Source of the DNA: Labrys okinawensis | GTDB taxonomy: Bacteria; Pseudomonadota; Alphaproteobacteria; Rhizobiales; Labraceae | Length of the DNA: 64,000 nucleotides | NCBI RefSeq assembly: GCF_002982075.1 | Contig: NZ_PUEJ01000004.1 | Coordinates: forward strand, 310,001-374,000 | Direction of reading: 5' to 3' | Part shown: piece by piece, positions 54,661 to 63,319 of the stretch | Layout: each line of letters begins with the position of its first letter | Position numbering within the stretch: the stretch's first letter is position 1 | Position numbers and translations under genes: made by a program | The notes under the pieces: model-generated | Seen by the model: only the letters and a program-made list of their open reading frames with translations | Told to the model about the DNA's origin: nothing | The model's database searches: none

Positions 54661-54948
54661 CTACTTGCTCATCGAATTCTTGATCATGCCGGCGATGATC
54701 TGAAGGATGGCGCCGCCGGCACCGCCGCTGATCACATTGGTGACGATCGAGCCGACGTCGAAGCTGCCCGACTGCATGGAGGCGGCGACGGACGGCCAGA
54801 CAGCAGTGATGATCTGGCCGAGCACACCGCCGCCCACCAGACCGGCGATGATGTTTCCGATATTACCCATGTCGAATTGCGGCAGAGCCTTGCCGGAGCC
54901 GGCGCCGCCAAGCGCGCCTGCCACCAGGTTGATAAGAATCTGTTCCAT
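54661..54948 (-). CDS. Small Gly-rich hydrophobic hypothetical protein
   Basis: 95 residues, low in charge: MEQILINLVAGALGGAGSGKALPQFDMGNIGNIIAGLVGGGVLGQIITAVWPSVAASMQSG...GAGGAILQIIAGMIKNSMSK. Repeated GG motifs in hydrophobic stretches suggest a membrane-active or self-assembling peptide. Relatives are annotated as hypothetical in Hyphomicrobiales; function is unknown. The reading frame has a sound start and stop, and a region of about 200 bases of non-coding DNA follows on the upstream side. Confidence 0.6.
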   Translation of the reverse strand: MEQILINLVAGALGGAGSGKALPQFDMGNIGNIIAGLVGGGVLGQIITAVWPSVAASMQSGSFDVGSIVTNVISGGAGGAILQIIAGMIKNSMSK

Positions 54949-55150
54949 TGTCGACTTCCACTTTCAGTGGCGGCTGGTTGATGGAAGATGACCGCCTGCG
55001 ACAATTTGTGCAGATTCTGGTTTCTTTTCAATTAATCCCTGAACCGAGCCCCGCTTCAAGGAGACTTAGACAAAGTAAAATCTGTGTATTTCGCCTTTGC
55101 AGCGCTTCCCTGTCTCTGTGGAAAGTCCGCTGCATTGATTTCATACGAGT

Positions 55151-56299
55151 CTATCCGCCTTGAAGTGCCTTGAAATCGCGCTGCCAGATTGCGCCGGTGA
55201 TATAACGCAGGACGGAGTTGCCCCGTTCGGCGTCAGGCGTTCCCACCAGCGACAGCAGGGCCACGCAGGCTTCCTTTCCCTGATGCACCGTCACCGAGGG
55301 TTCCCTGCCGGTCCGCTGCGCGCCGGTCTGGCCATCCCGACCGACGGCATTCTTCCACTTGTCGGCGAAGATCCTCGCCCCCTCTTTGGCGGTGTCGCAA
55401 TCGCCATAGGGCAGCGCGATCACCACGCCACTGCCTGCCGGCTCCTTCGTCTCGACATCGGCGATGATGGCCCCCATGGACACAGGCGTGATCGGTTTCT
55501 TCGCCCGCTCGGCCATCTTGTCCGCCAGCGCTTTCTTGTCGACGGTGGGAGAGGTTGCCATCAGATCCGTCACATCGTCCCCCTGCATCCAGATCGCCGG
55601 GGTGAGAACGATTGCCTGCAGGATCGAACCCTGGGCAGCCACCTTCTCGATGCCATCGAGGCCCGCCTCGAACGGTGCCAAACCGGCGAGACTGGTCTTG
55701 GCCGAAACGGCGCCGGCCTCGGTAGCGGCCCCGGGATCGGGGGACTGGGCGATACCATCCTTGAGAGGCGCGATCATCGAAGCACGCCCCAGCGGGCCAA
55801 GGAAAGGATTGTTAGGATTGCGCTTGGTGAAATCCACCTTCAGCGGGTCGCCATTGCGCCATGTGCCATCGATCTGGCTGAAACCGCGCTTGGCGAGCCC
55901 CGTGACGAAAGGATCGACCATGTCCGGACGAGTGAAGCGCCAGAGGACGACGGCCCGTGGCGGTGTACCATATTCGGTGAAGCTGGAAATCTCGTCGCGC
56001 TTCAAGCCAGTATCCCCTTGCCAGGAAGACTCGGCGCTAGAAAAGAACGCTTTCGTCGTGTCGTTGCCACCAAGACTCATGCGGCGTCCCATCGAGGCGA
56101 AATTCCCCGCATAGAGCGCACGCAGTTCCGACAGATTAACAAAGATGGCGGCAATGCCGTTGCGATCCATTGCGAACTTCGCAGGAACGTGGGACAGCGC
56201 GCCCCGCAACTCCGAATCGGCCGAAGCCGCTCCTGCGACGCCGCACAGCAAGGTTGCTGCCACTACGACGCCTGCCAGTTTTCTCAATCCGTTCGGCAT
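55151..56299 (-). CDS. Exported hypothetical protein
   Basis: 382 residues with signal peptide MPNGLRKLAGVVVAATLLCGVAGAASA, read from the ATG; one codon upstream is a TTG. The body (FAMDRNGIAAIFVNLSELRALYAGNFASMGRRMSLGGNDTTKAFFSSAESSWQGD...GIEKVAAQGSILQAIVLTPAIWMQGDDVTDLMATSPTVDKKALADKMAERAKKPITPVSMGAIIADVE) is a soluble periplasmic domain with few cysteines. I recognise no family. It is the last gene of a minus-strand stretch and separated by 90 bases from moaE. Confidence 0.65.
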   Translation of the reverse strand: MPNGLRKLAGVVVAATLLCGVAGAASADSELRGALSHVPAKFAMDRNGIAAIFVNLSELRALYAGNFASMGRRMSLGGNDTTKAFFSSAESSWQGDTGLKRDEISSFTEYGTPPRAVVLWRFTRPDMVDPFVTGLAKRGFSQIDGTWRNGDPLKVDFTKRNPNNPFLGPLGRASMIAPLKDGIAQSPDPGAATEAGAVSAKTSLAGLAPFEAGLDGIEKVAAQGSILQAIVLTPAIWMQGDDVTDLMATSPTVDKKALADKMAERAKKPITPVSMGAIIADVETKEPAGSGVVIALPYGDCDTAKEGARIFADKWKNAVGRDGQTGAQRTGREPSVTVHQGKEACVALLSLVGTPDAERGNSVLRYITGAIWQRDFKALQGG

Positions 56300-56389
56300 C
56301 AAAATCCCTCCTTGTCCATCGCATAGGCCGCAATGGCACGCCGGAAGAGGCCAAGTCTGTCGTCAAGGGAACGCATCAGGGGAACCGCA

Positions 56390-56851
56390 TCAAGGCTTCT
56401 TCGTCGTCCAGCGCGCGGCGGCGGCATCGTCCTCGTCCTTGGCGGCGACCCAGCCGGTACCGGAGGCGCGCTCCTCCTTCTTCCAGAATGGCGCCCGCGT
56501 CTTGAGATAATCCATCAGGAAGGAAGCGGCCTCGAAGGCAGCCTGGCGATGCATCGAGGCCGTCACCACCAGCACGATGTTGTCGCCCGGCACCAGCCGG
56601 CCATGCCGGTGGATGACGGTGACGCCTTGCAGGGGCCAGCGCTCGCTCGCTTCCGCCTCGATCCGCTCGAGCTCGGCCTGGGCCATCTCCGGATAATGGT
56701 CCAGCGTCATCGCACTGATACGGTCGTCTTCCGGCCCTGCCCGACAGATGCCGATGAAATTGACCACCGCACCGATATCCGTGCGACCGGCTGTCAAGGC
56801 AGCAACCTCGGCCGAAACGTCGAAATCCTCGCGTTGCAGACGAACGCTCAC
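56390..56851 (-). CDS. moaE: Molybdopterin synthase catalytic subunit
   Basis: 153 residues. MoaE, with thiolated MoaD, converts cyclic pyranopterin phosphate into molybdopterin. Landmarks: GAVVNFIGICRA, LDHYPEMAQAELERIEAEA, VIHRHGRLVPGDNIVLVVTASMHRQAAFEAASFLMDYLKTRAPFWKKE with the catalytic lysines, and a tail slightly longer than usual (SGTGWVAAKDEDDAAAARW). It follows moaD by 20 bases; the cofactor would serve the YdeP-type enzyme and other molybdoenzymes. Confidence 0.96.
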   Translation of the reverse strand: MSVRLQREDFDVSAEVAALTAGRTDIGAVVNFIGICRAGPEDDRISAMTLDHYPEMAQAELERIEAEASERWPLQGVTVIHRHGRLVPGDNIVLVVTASMHRQAAFEAASFLMDYLKTRAPFWKKEERASGTGWVAAKDEDDAAAARWTTKKP

Positions 56852-56871
56852 CGTTTCTGCTCCCCGCCGGC

Positions 56872-57123
56872 TCAGCCGCCCGTCATGGGCGGGAAGAAGG
56901 CGATTTCGCCGGCTCCGGCAACCGGCGCAGCCGGCTTGACATGGCGCCGATCGATCGCCGCCCTGATGATCTTGCGGTTCTCGAAGGCATGGGCATGGGC
57001 CTCGCTACGCTCGGACAGCCACTGCATCAGATCCTCGACCGTCCTGACCTCGGCCGGCAGGTCGACTTCCTCCTCCGGCACGCCGATGCGCTCGCGCAGC
57101 CAGGCGAAGTAGATCAGCTTCAT
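56872..57123 (-). CDS. moaD: Molybdopterin synthase sulfur carrier subunit
   Basis: 83 residues, a ubiquitin-like fold starting MKLIYFAWLRERIGVPEEEVDLP and ending AFFPPMTGG, the C-terminal double glycine that becomes a thiocarboxylate. It overlaps the pgsA stop by one base (TGATG), so it is translationally coupled to pgsA and precedes moaE. A GTG one codon upstream is not needed. Confidence 0.95.
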   Translation of the reverse strand: MKLIYFAWLRERIGVPEEEVDLPAEVRTVEDLMQWLSERSEAHAHAFENRKIIRAAIDRRHVKPAAPVAGAGEIAFFPPMTGG

Positions 57124-57725
57124 CACGCGTCCTCCAGCAGATGCTGCACGCCGCTGCGGAAATAATCATACCCCGTGTAGAGCGTCACCACAGCCGAAAC
57201 CCACAGCAGCACCAGGCCGATGATGGTACAGCCCGGCAGGACGGCGTCGCCCGCTGGCCCTGCCAGCAGAAAACCGATCGCCAGGAGCTGGACGGTTGTC
57301 TTCCATTTGGCAAGCCGAGTCACCGGCACTGAAACCCGCAATTCGGCCAGGAACTCCCTGAGACCGGAAACCAGGATCTCGCGGCATAGGATGACGATGG
57401 CCGCCCACACGGACAGATTGCCGATGGTGATGGTTCCCGTCGCCGTCAGCATGAGCAGGCAGGACGACACCAGCAGCTTGTCGGCGATCGGATCGAGCAT
57501 GCGCCCGAGCGAGGATTGCTGCCCCCAGGCCCTGGCCAGATAGCCATCGAAATAATCCGTCACCGCCGCCAGGGCGAACGCCCCGAAGGCGACCCAGCGC
57601 ACCCAGATCACCTCCGGCCAGAACAGGCAGGCCACGACCACCGGCACCGCCGCGATCCGGCCATAGGTGAGGATGTTCGGCAGGGAGAGCGGGGATGTCC
57701 GCTTGGTGGGCGCTGGTGATGTCAT
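57123..57725 (-). CDS. pgsA: CDP-diacylglycerol-glycerol-3-phosphate phosphatidyltransferase
   Basis: 200 residues from MTSPAPTKRTSPLSLPNILTYGRIA; a start five codons upstream is possible. It makes phosphatidylglycerol-phosphate in the inner membrane. The CDP-alcohol phosphotransferase motif DYFDGYLARAWGQQSSLGRMLDPIADK is complete, followed by three to four membrane helices. It is the second gene after uvrC in a set (uvrC-pgsA-moaD-moaE) that stays together across Hyphomicrobiales. Confidence 0.95.
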   Translation of the reverse strand: MTSPAPTKRTSPLSLPNILTYGRIAAVPVVVACLFWPEVIWVRWVAFGAFALAAVTDYFDGYLARAWGQQSSLGRMLDPIADKLLVSSCLLMLTATGTITIGNLSVWAAIVILCREILVSGLREFLAELRVSVPVTRLAKWKTTVQLLAIGFLLAGPAGDAVLPGCTIIGLVLLWVSAVVTLYTGYDYFRSGVQHLLEDA

Positions 57726-57765
57726 GGCTTGAAGGAACATGGCGCGGTCGCGCCGTCAACCGGGT

Positions 57766-59736
57766 TTAGGATGCCTTGTCGTGGAAGAAGTCGTAGACCT
57801 TGCGGGCGGTCGCCTGATCGATGCCCGGACAGCCTTCGAGATCGGCCATCGAAGCGCGCTCGATCGCCTTGAGAGTGCCGAAATGCCGCAGCAGCGCACG
57901 TTTGCGCTGCGGACCGATGCCGCCGATTTCCTGGAGCCCCCCCTCCTTCAGGGATTTGGAGCGTTTCTGGCGATGAGCACCGATGGCGAAGCGGTGGGCT
58001 TCGTCACGCAGGCGCTGCACGAAATAGAGCACGGGATCGCGCGGAGCGAGCTTGAAAGGGGGCTTGCCCTCGACGATGAAGGTCTCGCGCCCGGCATCGC
58101 GATCGACACCCTTGGCGACACCGACCAATGCGACGTCCTCGACGCCGAGATCGGCGAAGACCTCGCGGGCCACCTGCATCTGGCCGGCACCGCCGTCGAT
58201 CAGGACGAGATCGGGCCAAGAGGGCATCGCGACATCGTCCGCCCCCTCGCCCGGTTCGGCCGCCTCGTCCTTGGGTGTCTCCTTGATGAGGCGGGAAAAG
58301 CGCCGCTGCAGCACCTCGCGCATCATGCCGTAGTCGTCGCCCGGCGTGATCTCCGTCGATTTGATATTGAACTTGCGATAATGCGTCTTGGCGAAGCCTT
58401 CGCGCCCCGCCACGATCATGCCGCCGACGGCGTTGGTGCCCATGATGTGAGAGTTGTCATAGACCTCGATGCGGCGCGGCGCCTCTTCGAGGCCGAAGGC
58501 TTCGGCTACGCCTTCCAGCAGCTTGAGCTGCGAGGAGGATTCGGCCAGGCGGCGTCCGAGTGCCTCGCGGGCATTGGTGAGGGCATGCTCGACGAGGTCG
58601 CGCTTCTCTCCCCGCTTCGGTGTCGCGATCTCGATGCGATGGCCGGCCCGCAGCGTCAATGCCTCACGCAGGATCTCCCCACCCTCGATCTCGTGCGAAA
58701 GCAGCACGAGCTTGGGCGCCGGCTTGTCGTCGTAGAACTGGCCGAGAAAGGCATCGAGCACTTCGGCCTCGCTGAGCGTGCGATCGGCCTTGGGGAAATA
58801 GGCGCGATTGCCCCAGTTCTGACCGGTGCGGAAGAAGAACACCTCGATGCAAAACTGGCCGGCCTGCTCGTGCACGGCGAAGACATCCGCTTCCTCGATC
58901 GAGCGTGGATTGATCCCCTGGGTCGACTGGATGGCCGAAAGCGCCGCGAGCCTGTCGCGATAGCGGGCTGCGCGCTCGAACTCCAGAGTTTCGGCCGCCT
59001 TCTCCATCTCGTGCGCCATCGCCTCCTTGATGGCCTTGGACTTGCCGGTCAGGAAGGCGCGCGCTTCGCTCACCAGGCCGGCATAATCCTCGATCGAGAC
59101 CTCGCCGGTGCAAGGGGCCGAGCAGCGCTTGATCTGGTGCAGCAGGCAGGGGCGCGTGCGGGTCGAGAACACCGAATCCGTGCAGGAACGGATGAGGAAG
59201 GCGCGCTCCAAGGCGTTCATGGTGCGGTTGACGGCCAGGACGCTGGCGAAGGGACCGAAATAATCGCCCTTGCGCGTGCGCGCCCCGCGATGCTTGGTCA
59301 GCTGCGGCGCCGGATGATCGCCCGTCAGCAGGATGTAGGGAAAGGATTTGTCGTCGCGCAGCAGCACGTTGAAGCGCGGCTTCAGGCTCTTGATCAGATT
59401 GATCTCGAGCAGCAGGGCTTCGGTTTCCGTCTGTGTCGTGACGAATTCCATCGCCGCCGTCTCGGCGATCATGCGGGCGATGCGCGCAGTCGGCGCAATG
59501 CCGCGGGCGTAGCTCGCCACCCGTTTCTTGAGCGAATGCGCCTTGCCGACATAGAGCACGGTGCCTTCCGCATCGATCATGCGATAGACACCCGGTGCGT
59601 TTGGCAGCGTCTTCCAGAAAGCGTGAATGACCGCCGTTCCCGCGCGCAGCGAAGACGGCACGGCTTTCTCGTCGAAGGCGAAGTCGACGGAGGAGGAGGC
59701 TTCCTCGGTTTCGGCAAGATCGGGCGAGTCGGTCAT
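57766..59736 (-). CDS. uvrC: UvrABC excinuclease subunit C
   Basis: 656 residues from the ATG before [19 protein letters not shown]. UvrC makes both incisions in nucleotide excision repair. Parts in order: GIY-YIG 3'-nuclease ([32 protein letters not shown], about 45-75), the UVR motif binding UvrB ([27 protein letters not shown]), the RNase-H-like 5'-nuclease ([33 protein letters not shown]) and tandem helix-hairpin-helix units at the C-terminus ([32 protein letters not shown]). It pairs with uvrB at 3.1 kb. Confidence 0.97.
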   Translation of the reverse strand: MTDSPDLAETEEASSSVDFAFDEKAVPSSLRAGTAVIHAFWKTLPNAPGVYRMIDAEGTVLYVGKAHSLKKRVASYARGIAPTARIARMIAETAAMEFVTTQTETEALLLEINLIKSLKPRFNVLLRDDKSFPYILLTGDHPAPQLTKHRGARTRKGDYFGPFASVLAVNRTMNALERAFLIRSCTDSVFSTRTRPCLLHQIKRCSAPCTGEVSIEDYAGLVSEARAFLTGKSKAIKEAMAHEMEKAAETLEFERAARYRDRLAALSAIQSTQGINPRSIEEADVFAVHEQAGQFCIEVFFFRTGQNWGNRAYFPKADRTLSEAEVLDAFLGQFYDDKPAPKLVLLSHEIEGGEILREALTLRAGHRIEIATPKRGEKRDLVEHALTNAREALGRRLAESSSQLKLLEGVAEAFGLEEAPRRIEVYDNSHIMGTNAVGGMIVAGREGFAKTHYRKFNIKSTEITPGDDYGMMREVLQRRFSRLIKETPKDEAAEPGEGADDVAMPSWPDLVLIDGGAGQMQVAREVFADLGVEDVALVGVAKGVDRDAGRETFIVEGKPPFKLAPRDPVLYFVQRLRDEAHRFAIGAHRQKRSKSLKEGGLQEIGGIGPQRKRALLRHFGTLKAIERASMADLEGCPGIDQATARKVYDFFHDKAS

Positions 59737-59837
59737 GGCTGATAAATAGGACGCAGGAGGCACGCTGACGAGAGGGCATGCAAAATGCCGGTGAAATTGC
59801 CCGCCATCGCCGGCGTGCCCCGGCTATCGCGGCTGGA

Positions 59838-60611
59838 CTACTCGGCCCAGGCCAGATGCTGGCCGCCGTCGACGGCGATCATCTGACCGCTGACGCTGCG
59901 GGCGCGGGCGAGATAGAGCACGGCCTCCACGATGTCCTCGACGGCGCTGCCATGGCCGAGCGGCGTGCCGGCCGCCTCGGCAGCGAATTCCTCGGGGGTC
60001 TGCGAAGCCGCCTGCAGGGTCGGGCCCGGCCCGATGCCGTTGACACGGATCCGTGGGGCCAGCGCCTGCGCCAGGGTCTGCGTGGCGACATGCAGCACGG
60101 ATTTGCTGAGATAATAGGAAACATAGTCCGGCCGGGGATGCAGCACGCGCTGGTCGATCAGATTGACGATGGAGGGGTCGCAGGCGCGCGGGTCGACCTG
60201 GGCCGCAAAAGCCTGGGCGAGAAAGATCGGCGCCTGGGCGTTGACGGCGAATTGCCGGTTCCAGACCTGCGCACGGAGGGTGCCCACGCCGTCGGCCTCG
60301 AACATCGAGGCTGAATTCACCAGCAGGTCGAGAACGCCAATGCCGGCATGCGCCTCCTCGACGATCGCACTCACCTTGTCTCCCGCCGACAGATCCCCCA
60401 CCACGATGCAGGCCCTGCGTCCCATGGCCGCAATATGCGCCGCCACATCCTCCGCTTCGGCGCGCGAGCGATTGCAATGAAGCGCGACGTCATATCCGGC
60501 CTGCGCCAGGCCGAGGGCGATGCTGCGGCCGATACGCTTGGCAGCGCCGGTCACCAAAGCGCGCTGCGCCCCCGAACAAAGCTCTTTGGCCTTTTCCACC
60601 ATTTTCTCCAT
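59838..60611 (-). CDS. FolM/pteridine-reductase-like SDR oxidoreductase
   Basis: 257 residues of the short-chain dehydrogenase fold: ALVTGAAKRIGRSIALGLAQAGYDVALHCNRS (NADPH-type Gly-motif with the Arg after it), LLVNSASMFEADGV, and SYYLSKSVLHVATQTLAQ with the catalytic Tyr and Lys. RVNGIGPGPTLQ is the FolM/PTR1-style stretch, so a dihydromonapterin or pteridine reductase is likely; specificity is inferred. It precedes uvrC by about 100 bases on the same strand and may share its promoter. Confidence 0.82.
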   Translation of the reverse strand: MEKMVEKAKELCSGAQRALVTGAAKRIGRSIALGLAQAGYDVALHCNRSRAEAEDVAAHIAAMGRRACIVVGDLSAGDKVSAIVEEAHAGIGVLDLLVNSASMFEADGVGTLRAQVWNRQFAVNAQAPIFLAQAFAAQVDPRACDPSIVNLIDQRVLHPRPDYVSYYLSKSVLHVATQTLAQALAPRIRVNGIGPGPTLQAASQTPEEFAAEAAGTPLGHGSAVEDIVEAVLYLARARSVSGQMIAVDGGQHLAWAE

Positions 60612-60733
60612 TCCTTCCGCAGGCTTGTCTTCATACTGCGTTTACGATGCGGGCAGATTGCTGCCCAGCGTTAACGTCGATCGACCACCGGGCAGTGTTC
60701 AAGTGACGAACTGGCCCATGCCAGCACTGGAGT

Positions 60734-60828
60734 AAAGCGCGCTCACGGCGGAACGCTTTTTTGCTCCGGCTCTTTGGTTCGACGCGTCTTTGCGATTGTG
60801 GTGCTTCCCTCAACTCGCAAGGCGCTTT
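60734..60828. repeat. Dispersed palindromic repeat
   Basis: Ends AAAGCGC and GCGCTTT, with GACGCGTCTTTGCGATT inside, shared with the element at 30919-31025. It lies between the SDR gene and the next exported protein gene. Confidence 0.6.
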
Positions 60829-60857
60829 GGCACCGGAACAGGCAACACTGGGACACG

Positions 60858-61322
60858 ATGCTGAAGGTCACTTTCCTCACTTGCGCGATACTGGCCTGGC
60901 AGCCCCTCATCGGAACGGCGCAGGCCGGCGAAGCCGTGCCCGGGGCACCCTCCGCCCTCTCGCTGGTGTGGACCGGCCGCTTCATTGCCGTGACCAAGGC
61001 ACCGGTACTGGCAGGCGTCGTTCCGCAGGCGGCCGCCAAGCCGGCACGCCCGTCGACTGGTGATGACATCGACATCGTCGGTTCCATTCCGGTCAATCCC
61101 TCGGGAGAAAGCGGCAAGAATCGCTCGCTCGCGCATAATGCGCGCCCGACAAGCCTTTGCCTTCTGCCCGGTCTGACCTCGGGCCGAGGCGATGATCTGG
61201 CCTGCGGTGGCGTTCAGCACAATCGCTGGTCCGCCCGGGCGACGGCGTTCAACTATGATTTGGGCACGGTTCATTCCGATTTTGCCAACGCGCCGGCGCC
61301 CTATGCCGCCGGGTGGGAATGA
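60858..61322 (+). CDS. Exported hypothetical protein
   Basis: 154 residues from the ATG before MLKVTFLTCAILAWQPLIGTAQA, a signal peptide. The mature part is rich in Ala, Pro and Ser with few cysteines (LCLLPGLTSGRGDDLACGG) and looks partly disordered (PGAPSALSLVWTGRFIAVTKAPVLAGVVPQAAAKPARPSTGDDIDIVGSIPV). No family is recognised. Frame extensions upstream run into the repeat element and were rejected. It is the least certain exported gene of the window. Confidence 0.5.
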   Translation: MLKVTFLTCAILAWQPLIGTAQAGEAVPGAPSALSLVWTGRFIAVTKAPVLAGVVPQAAAKPARPSTGDDIDIVGSIPVNPSGESGKNRSLAHNARPTSLCLLPGLTSGRGDDLACGGVQHNRWSARATAFNYDLGTVHSDFANAPAPYAAGWE

Positions 61323-61355
61323 CAAATCGCCGAACAACCCAATAATTCGCAATAT

Positions 61356-61370
61356 TAATCTCCCGTTAAC
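61356..61370. promoter_or_regulatory. CtrA-like site upstream of omp gene
   Basis: TTAA-TCTCCCG-TTAA, seven bases between the half-sites, which is the CtrA consensus TTAA-N7-TTAA. It overlaps the left arm of an inverted repeat (GTTAACTATAAT at 61366 and ATTATAGTTAAC at 61415) and lies about 230 bases before the outer-membrane gene. Confidence 0.45.
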
Positions 61371-61426
61371 TATAATAAACTCAATTTACCCTAAGAGAAT
61401 TCACAGAACATAAATTATAGTTAACA
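61366..61426. repeat. Inverted repeat in AT-rich leader
   Basis: Perfect 12-base arms GTTAACTATAAT and ATTATAGTTAAC separated by 37 bases, in the AT-rich region upstream of the outer-membrane protein gene. It may be a regulatory site or a leader structure. Confidence 0.6.
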
Positions 61427-61597
61427 AACCATTTCAAATATAACTGAAATCATTGCCATAATATTGCCTTGTTAAATCTACTTAATAAACCCATCAGGCA
61501 ACTTTCTCTTAAGAGTCTTCACGTAACACGGTCGCATGATTGTTCGATGGGTTGGGGATACCGGCGTCATCGCGTGTATGAGTTCCAGGAGTTCACG

Positions 61598-62233
61598 ATG
61601 AAAAAGCTTCTTCTCGCCACAGCAGCGACGCTGATCACCGGGTCCGCCTTTGCGGCCGACATTCCGCAATATCAGGAACCCGCTCCGGCCTACCAGGCAC
61701 CGGCTTCCAATGTGACCTGGACGGGCTTCTATGCCGGTATCAATCTCGGCTACGGCTTTTCCGGTGACTTCGATGCTAATCGCGGCGTCCGCTTGAACGA
61801 GGCCAGCGGCTTCACCGGCGGCGTGCAGGCCGGCTACAACATGCAGTACGATCCGATCGTGGTCGGCATTGAAGGCTCGTTGAACTATGCCGACATCACC
61901 GACAAATATGACGGCCACAAGGGCACCTACGGCTTCAACGGCTCGATCACACCCCGCTTGGGTTACGCCATGGGCGACTTCCTGCCCTACATCAAGGCCG
62001 GTCTGGCCTTCGGCGACGTCGAAATCAACCGCTTCGGCGCCAAGGATTCGCAGTGGCAGGTCGGCTGGACCGCCGGCTTCGGTGCCGAATATCGCGTGAC
62101 CCCGGAAGTTTCGGTCCGGGCGGAATACAACTACACCAGCTATGGCAAGGATGACTTCGACATCCGCAGCGGTGTGGTCAATGCCGGCTATAGCGGCAGC
62201 GACATCAAGGTGGGCGTGAACTATCACTTCTGA
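61598..62233 (+). CDS. Outer-membrane beta-barrel protein (Omp25/31 type)
   Basis: 211 residues from the ATG behind AGGAG, with signal peptide MKKLLLATAATLITGSAFA. The mature part is an eight-strand beta-barrel domain: NVTWTGFYAGINLGYGFSGDFD, FTGGVQAGYNMQYDPIVVGIEGSLNYADI, GSITPRLGYAMGDFLPYIKAGLAFGDVEI, WTAGFGAEYRVTPEVSVRAEYNYTSYGKDDF and a terminal VGVNYHF with the C-terminal Phe needed for BAM insertion. Close to Omp25/Omp31-type porin-like proteins of Rhizobiales. An intrinsic terminator follows. Confidence 0.9.
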   Translation: MKKLLLATAATLITGSAFAADIPQYQEPAPAYQAPASNVTWTGFYAGINLGYGFSGDFDANRGVRLNEASGFTGGVQAGYNMQYDPIVVGIEGSLNYADITDKYDGHKGTYGFNGSITPRLGYAMGDFLPYIKAGLAFGDVEINRFGAKDSQWQVGWTAGFGAEYRVTPEVSVRAEYNYTSYGKDDFDIRSGVVNAGYSGSDIKVGVNYHF

Positions 62234-62256
62234 TCCGTTCGGAAGACAGCGCTCCG

Positions 62257-62287
62257 AAAAGGCCCGGCATCACTGCCGGGCCTTTTT
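62257..62287 (+). terminator. Intrinsic terminator after omp gene
   Basis: AAAAGGCCCGGCA-TCAC-TGCCGGGCCTTTTT, a perfect GC-rich stem with T-tract, 24 bases after the barrel-protein stop; the A-tract on the other side could also serve the convergent EamA gene. Confidence 0.92.
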
Positions 62288-62300
62288 CGTTCGATGATCG

Positions 62301-63197
62301 TCAGCAGCCCTTGGCCGTTGATGCCCGGCCTTCCCAGACCATACTGCCGATCACGGCCAGGAGAACCATGCCGCCACCAGCCAGGGCCGCCATTCCCGGC
62401 GCCTCTCCGAAGGCAAGCCAGACCCATAGGGGCGCAAGCGGGGTCTCCAAGGCACCTATCAGCGCCGTCTGTGCCGCCGGAATGAACTTCGCGCCAATGG
62501 TGAAGCAGACCAGTGCCAATCCCATATTGCTTACGCCGAAGGCAACCAGCATGGCGACCTCACGACCGTCCGTCGGCCAGCTCGACATCAGGGGAGCGCT
62601 GATCAGCGCCGGCACCAGAGCCGACAGGCAGGCGGCCGGTACCAGCGGCACATCGGGAAAGCGCCGTCGCATCACCACGAAAGCGGCAACCAGTATCGTC
62701 ATCGCCAATGCAAGGACATCGCCGATCAGGCTCCCCTGCGCGCTGCCGCCGGCCACGGTCAGCGCTACGCCCGCGACGGCGAAAAAGCTGGCGACCAGCA
62801 CCGCTACGGAAGCCCGTTCTCGCATCACCAGCCAGGCCAGGCCGGCGCCCACGAAGGGCACCGTCGCGTAGATGATCGAGACATGGGCCACGCTGGTGAG
62901 CCGTAGCGACGCCACGAAGCAGGCCATGCCCAGGCTGGACAGCAGGCAGAAGCCCAAGCCGATCCATCCCATCGCCCTGAAGCTGCGCCAGGTGTTGCGG
63001 CCTTCCAGCGCCAGGATGAAGGCAAGGCTGGCGAGCGCGCCAAACAGGCCGCGCCAGAACAGCAGGGCGGCAATGTCGAGAGGCACCGCCCGCGTGAAAT
63101 AGCCGGCCGAACTCCACAAGATGGCGGAGGCCGTCACCAGCGCCACGCCGATATGGCGCGGCGCGTATGCCGCCGGCATGCTCCCTTCAATGGACAT
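62301..63197 (-). CDS. EamA/DMT-superfamily exporter
   Basis: 298 residues from the ATG before MSIEGSMPAAYAPRHIG, behind GGAGA. Ten membrane helices in two EamA repeats: ALVTASAILWSSAGYFTRAVPLDIAALLFWRGLFGALASLAFIL and LSALVPALISAPLMSSW...FTIGAKFIPAAQTALIGALETPLAPLWVWLAFGEAPGMAALAGGGMVL. Such proteins export amino acids or metabolites; the substrate is unknown. It is divergent from a WYL-domain regulator with palindromic DNA between, so it is probably that regulator's target. Confidence 0.9.
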   Translation of the reverse strand: MSIEGSMPAAYAPRHIGVALVTASAILWSSAGYFTRAVPLDIAALLFWRGLFGALASLAFILALEGRNTWRSFRAMGWIGLGFCLLSSLGMACFVASLRLTSVAHVSIIYATVPFVGAGLAWLVMRERASVAVLVASFFAVAGVALTVAGGSAQGSLIGDVLALAMTILVAAFVVMRRRFPDVPLVPAACLSALVPALISAPLMSSWPTDGREVAMLVAFGVSNMGLALVCFTIGAKFIPAAQTALIGALETPLAPLWVWLAFGEAPGMAALAGGGMVLLAVIGSMVWEGRASTAKGC

Positions 63198-63226
63198 TGC
63201 GATCTCCGATATGGCTGGATGCCGAT

Positions 63227-63273
63227 TGACAGATGCCGGATTGAAGCAGAACTCTGCTGCCAAGAATCTGTCA
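63227..63273. promoter_or_regulatory. Nested operator-like palindromes
   Basis: TGACAGAT (63227) pairs with ATCTGTCA (ending 63273), and between them AGCAGA-AC-TCTGCT (63245-63258) is a second, tighter palindrome. They lie between divergent starts of the EamA exporter and the WYL regulator, a typical autoregulation layout. Confidence 0.5.
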
Positions 63274-63319
63274 GCAGTCAGCGTTCCCTACGCAGACCGC
63301 GCTCAACGGCTTGCCTCCC

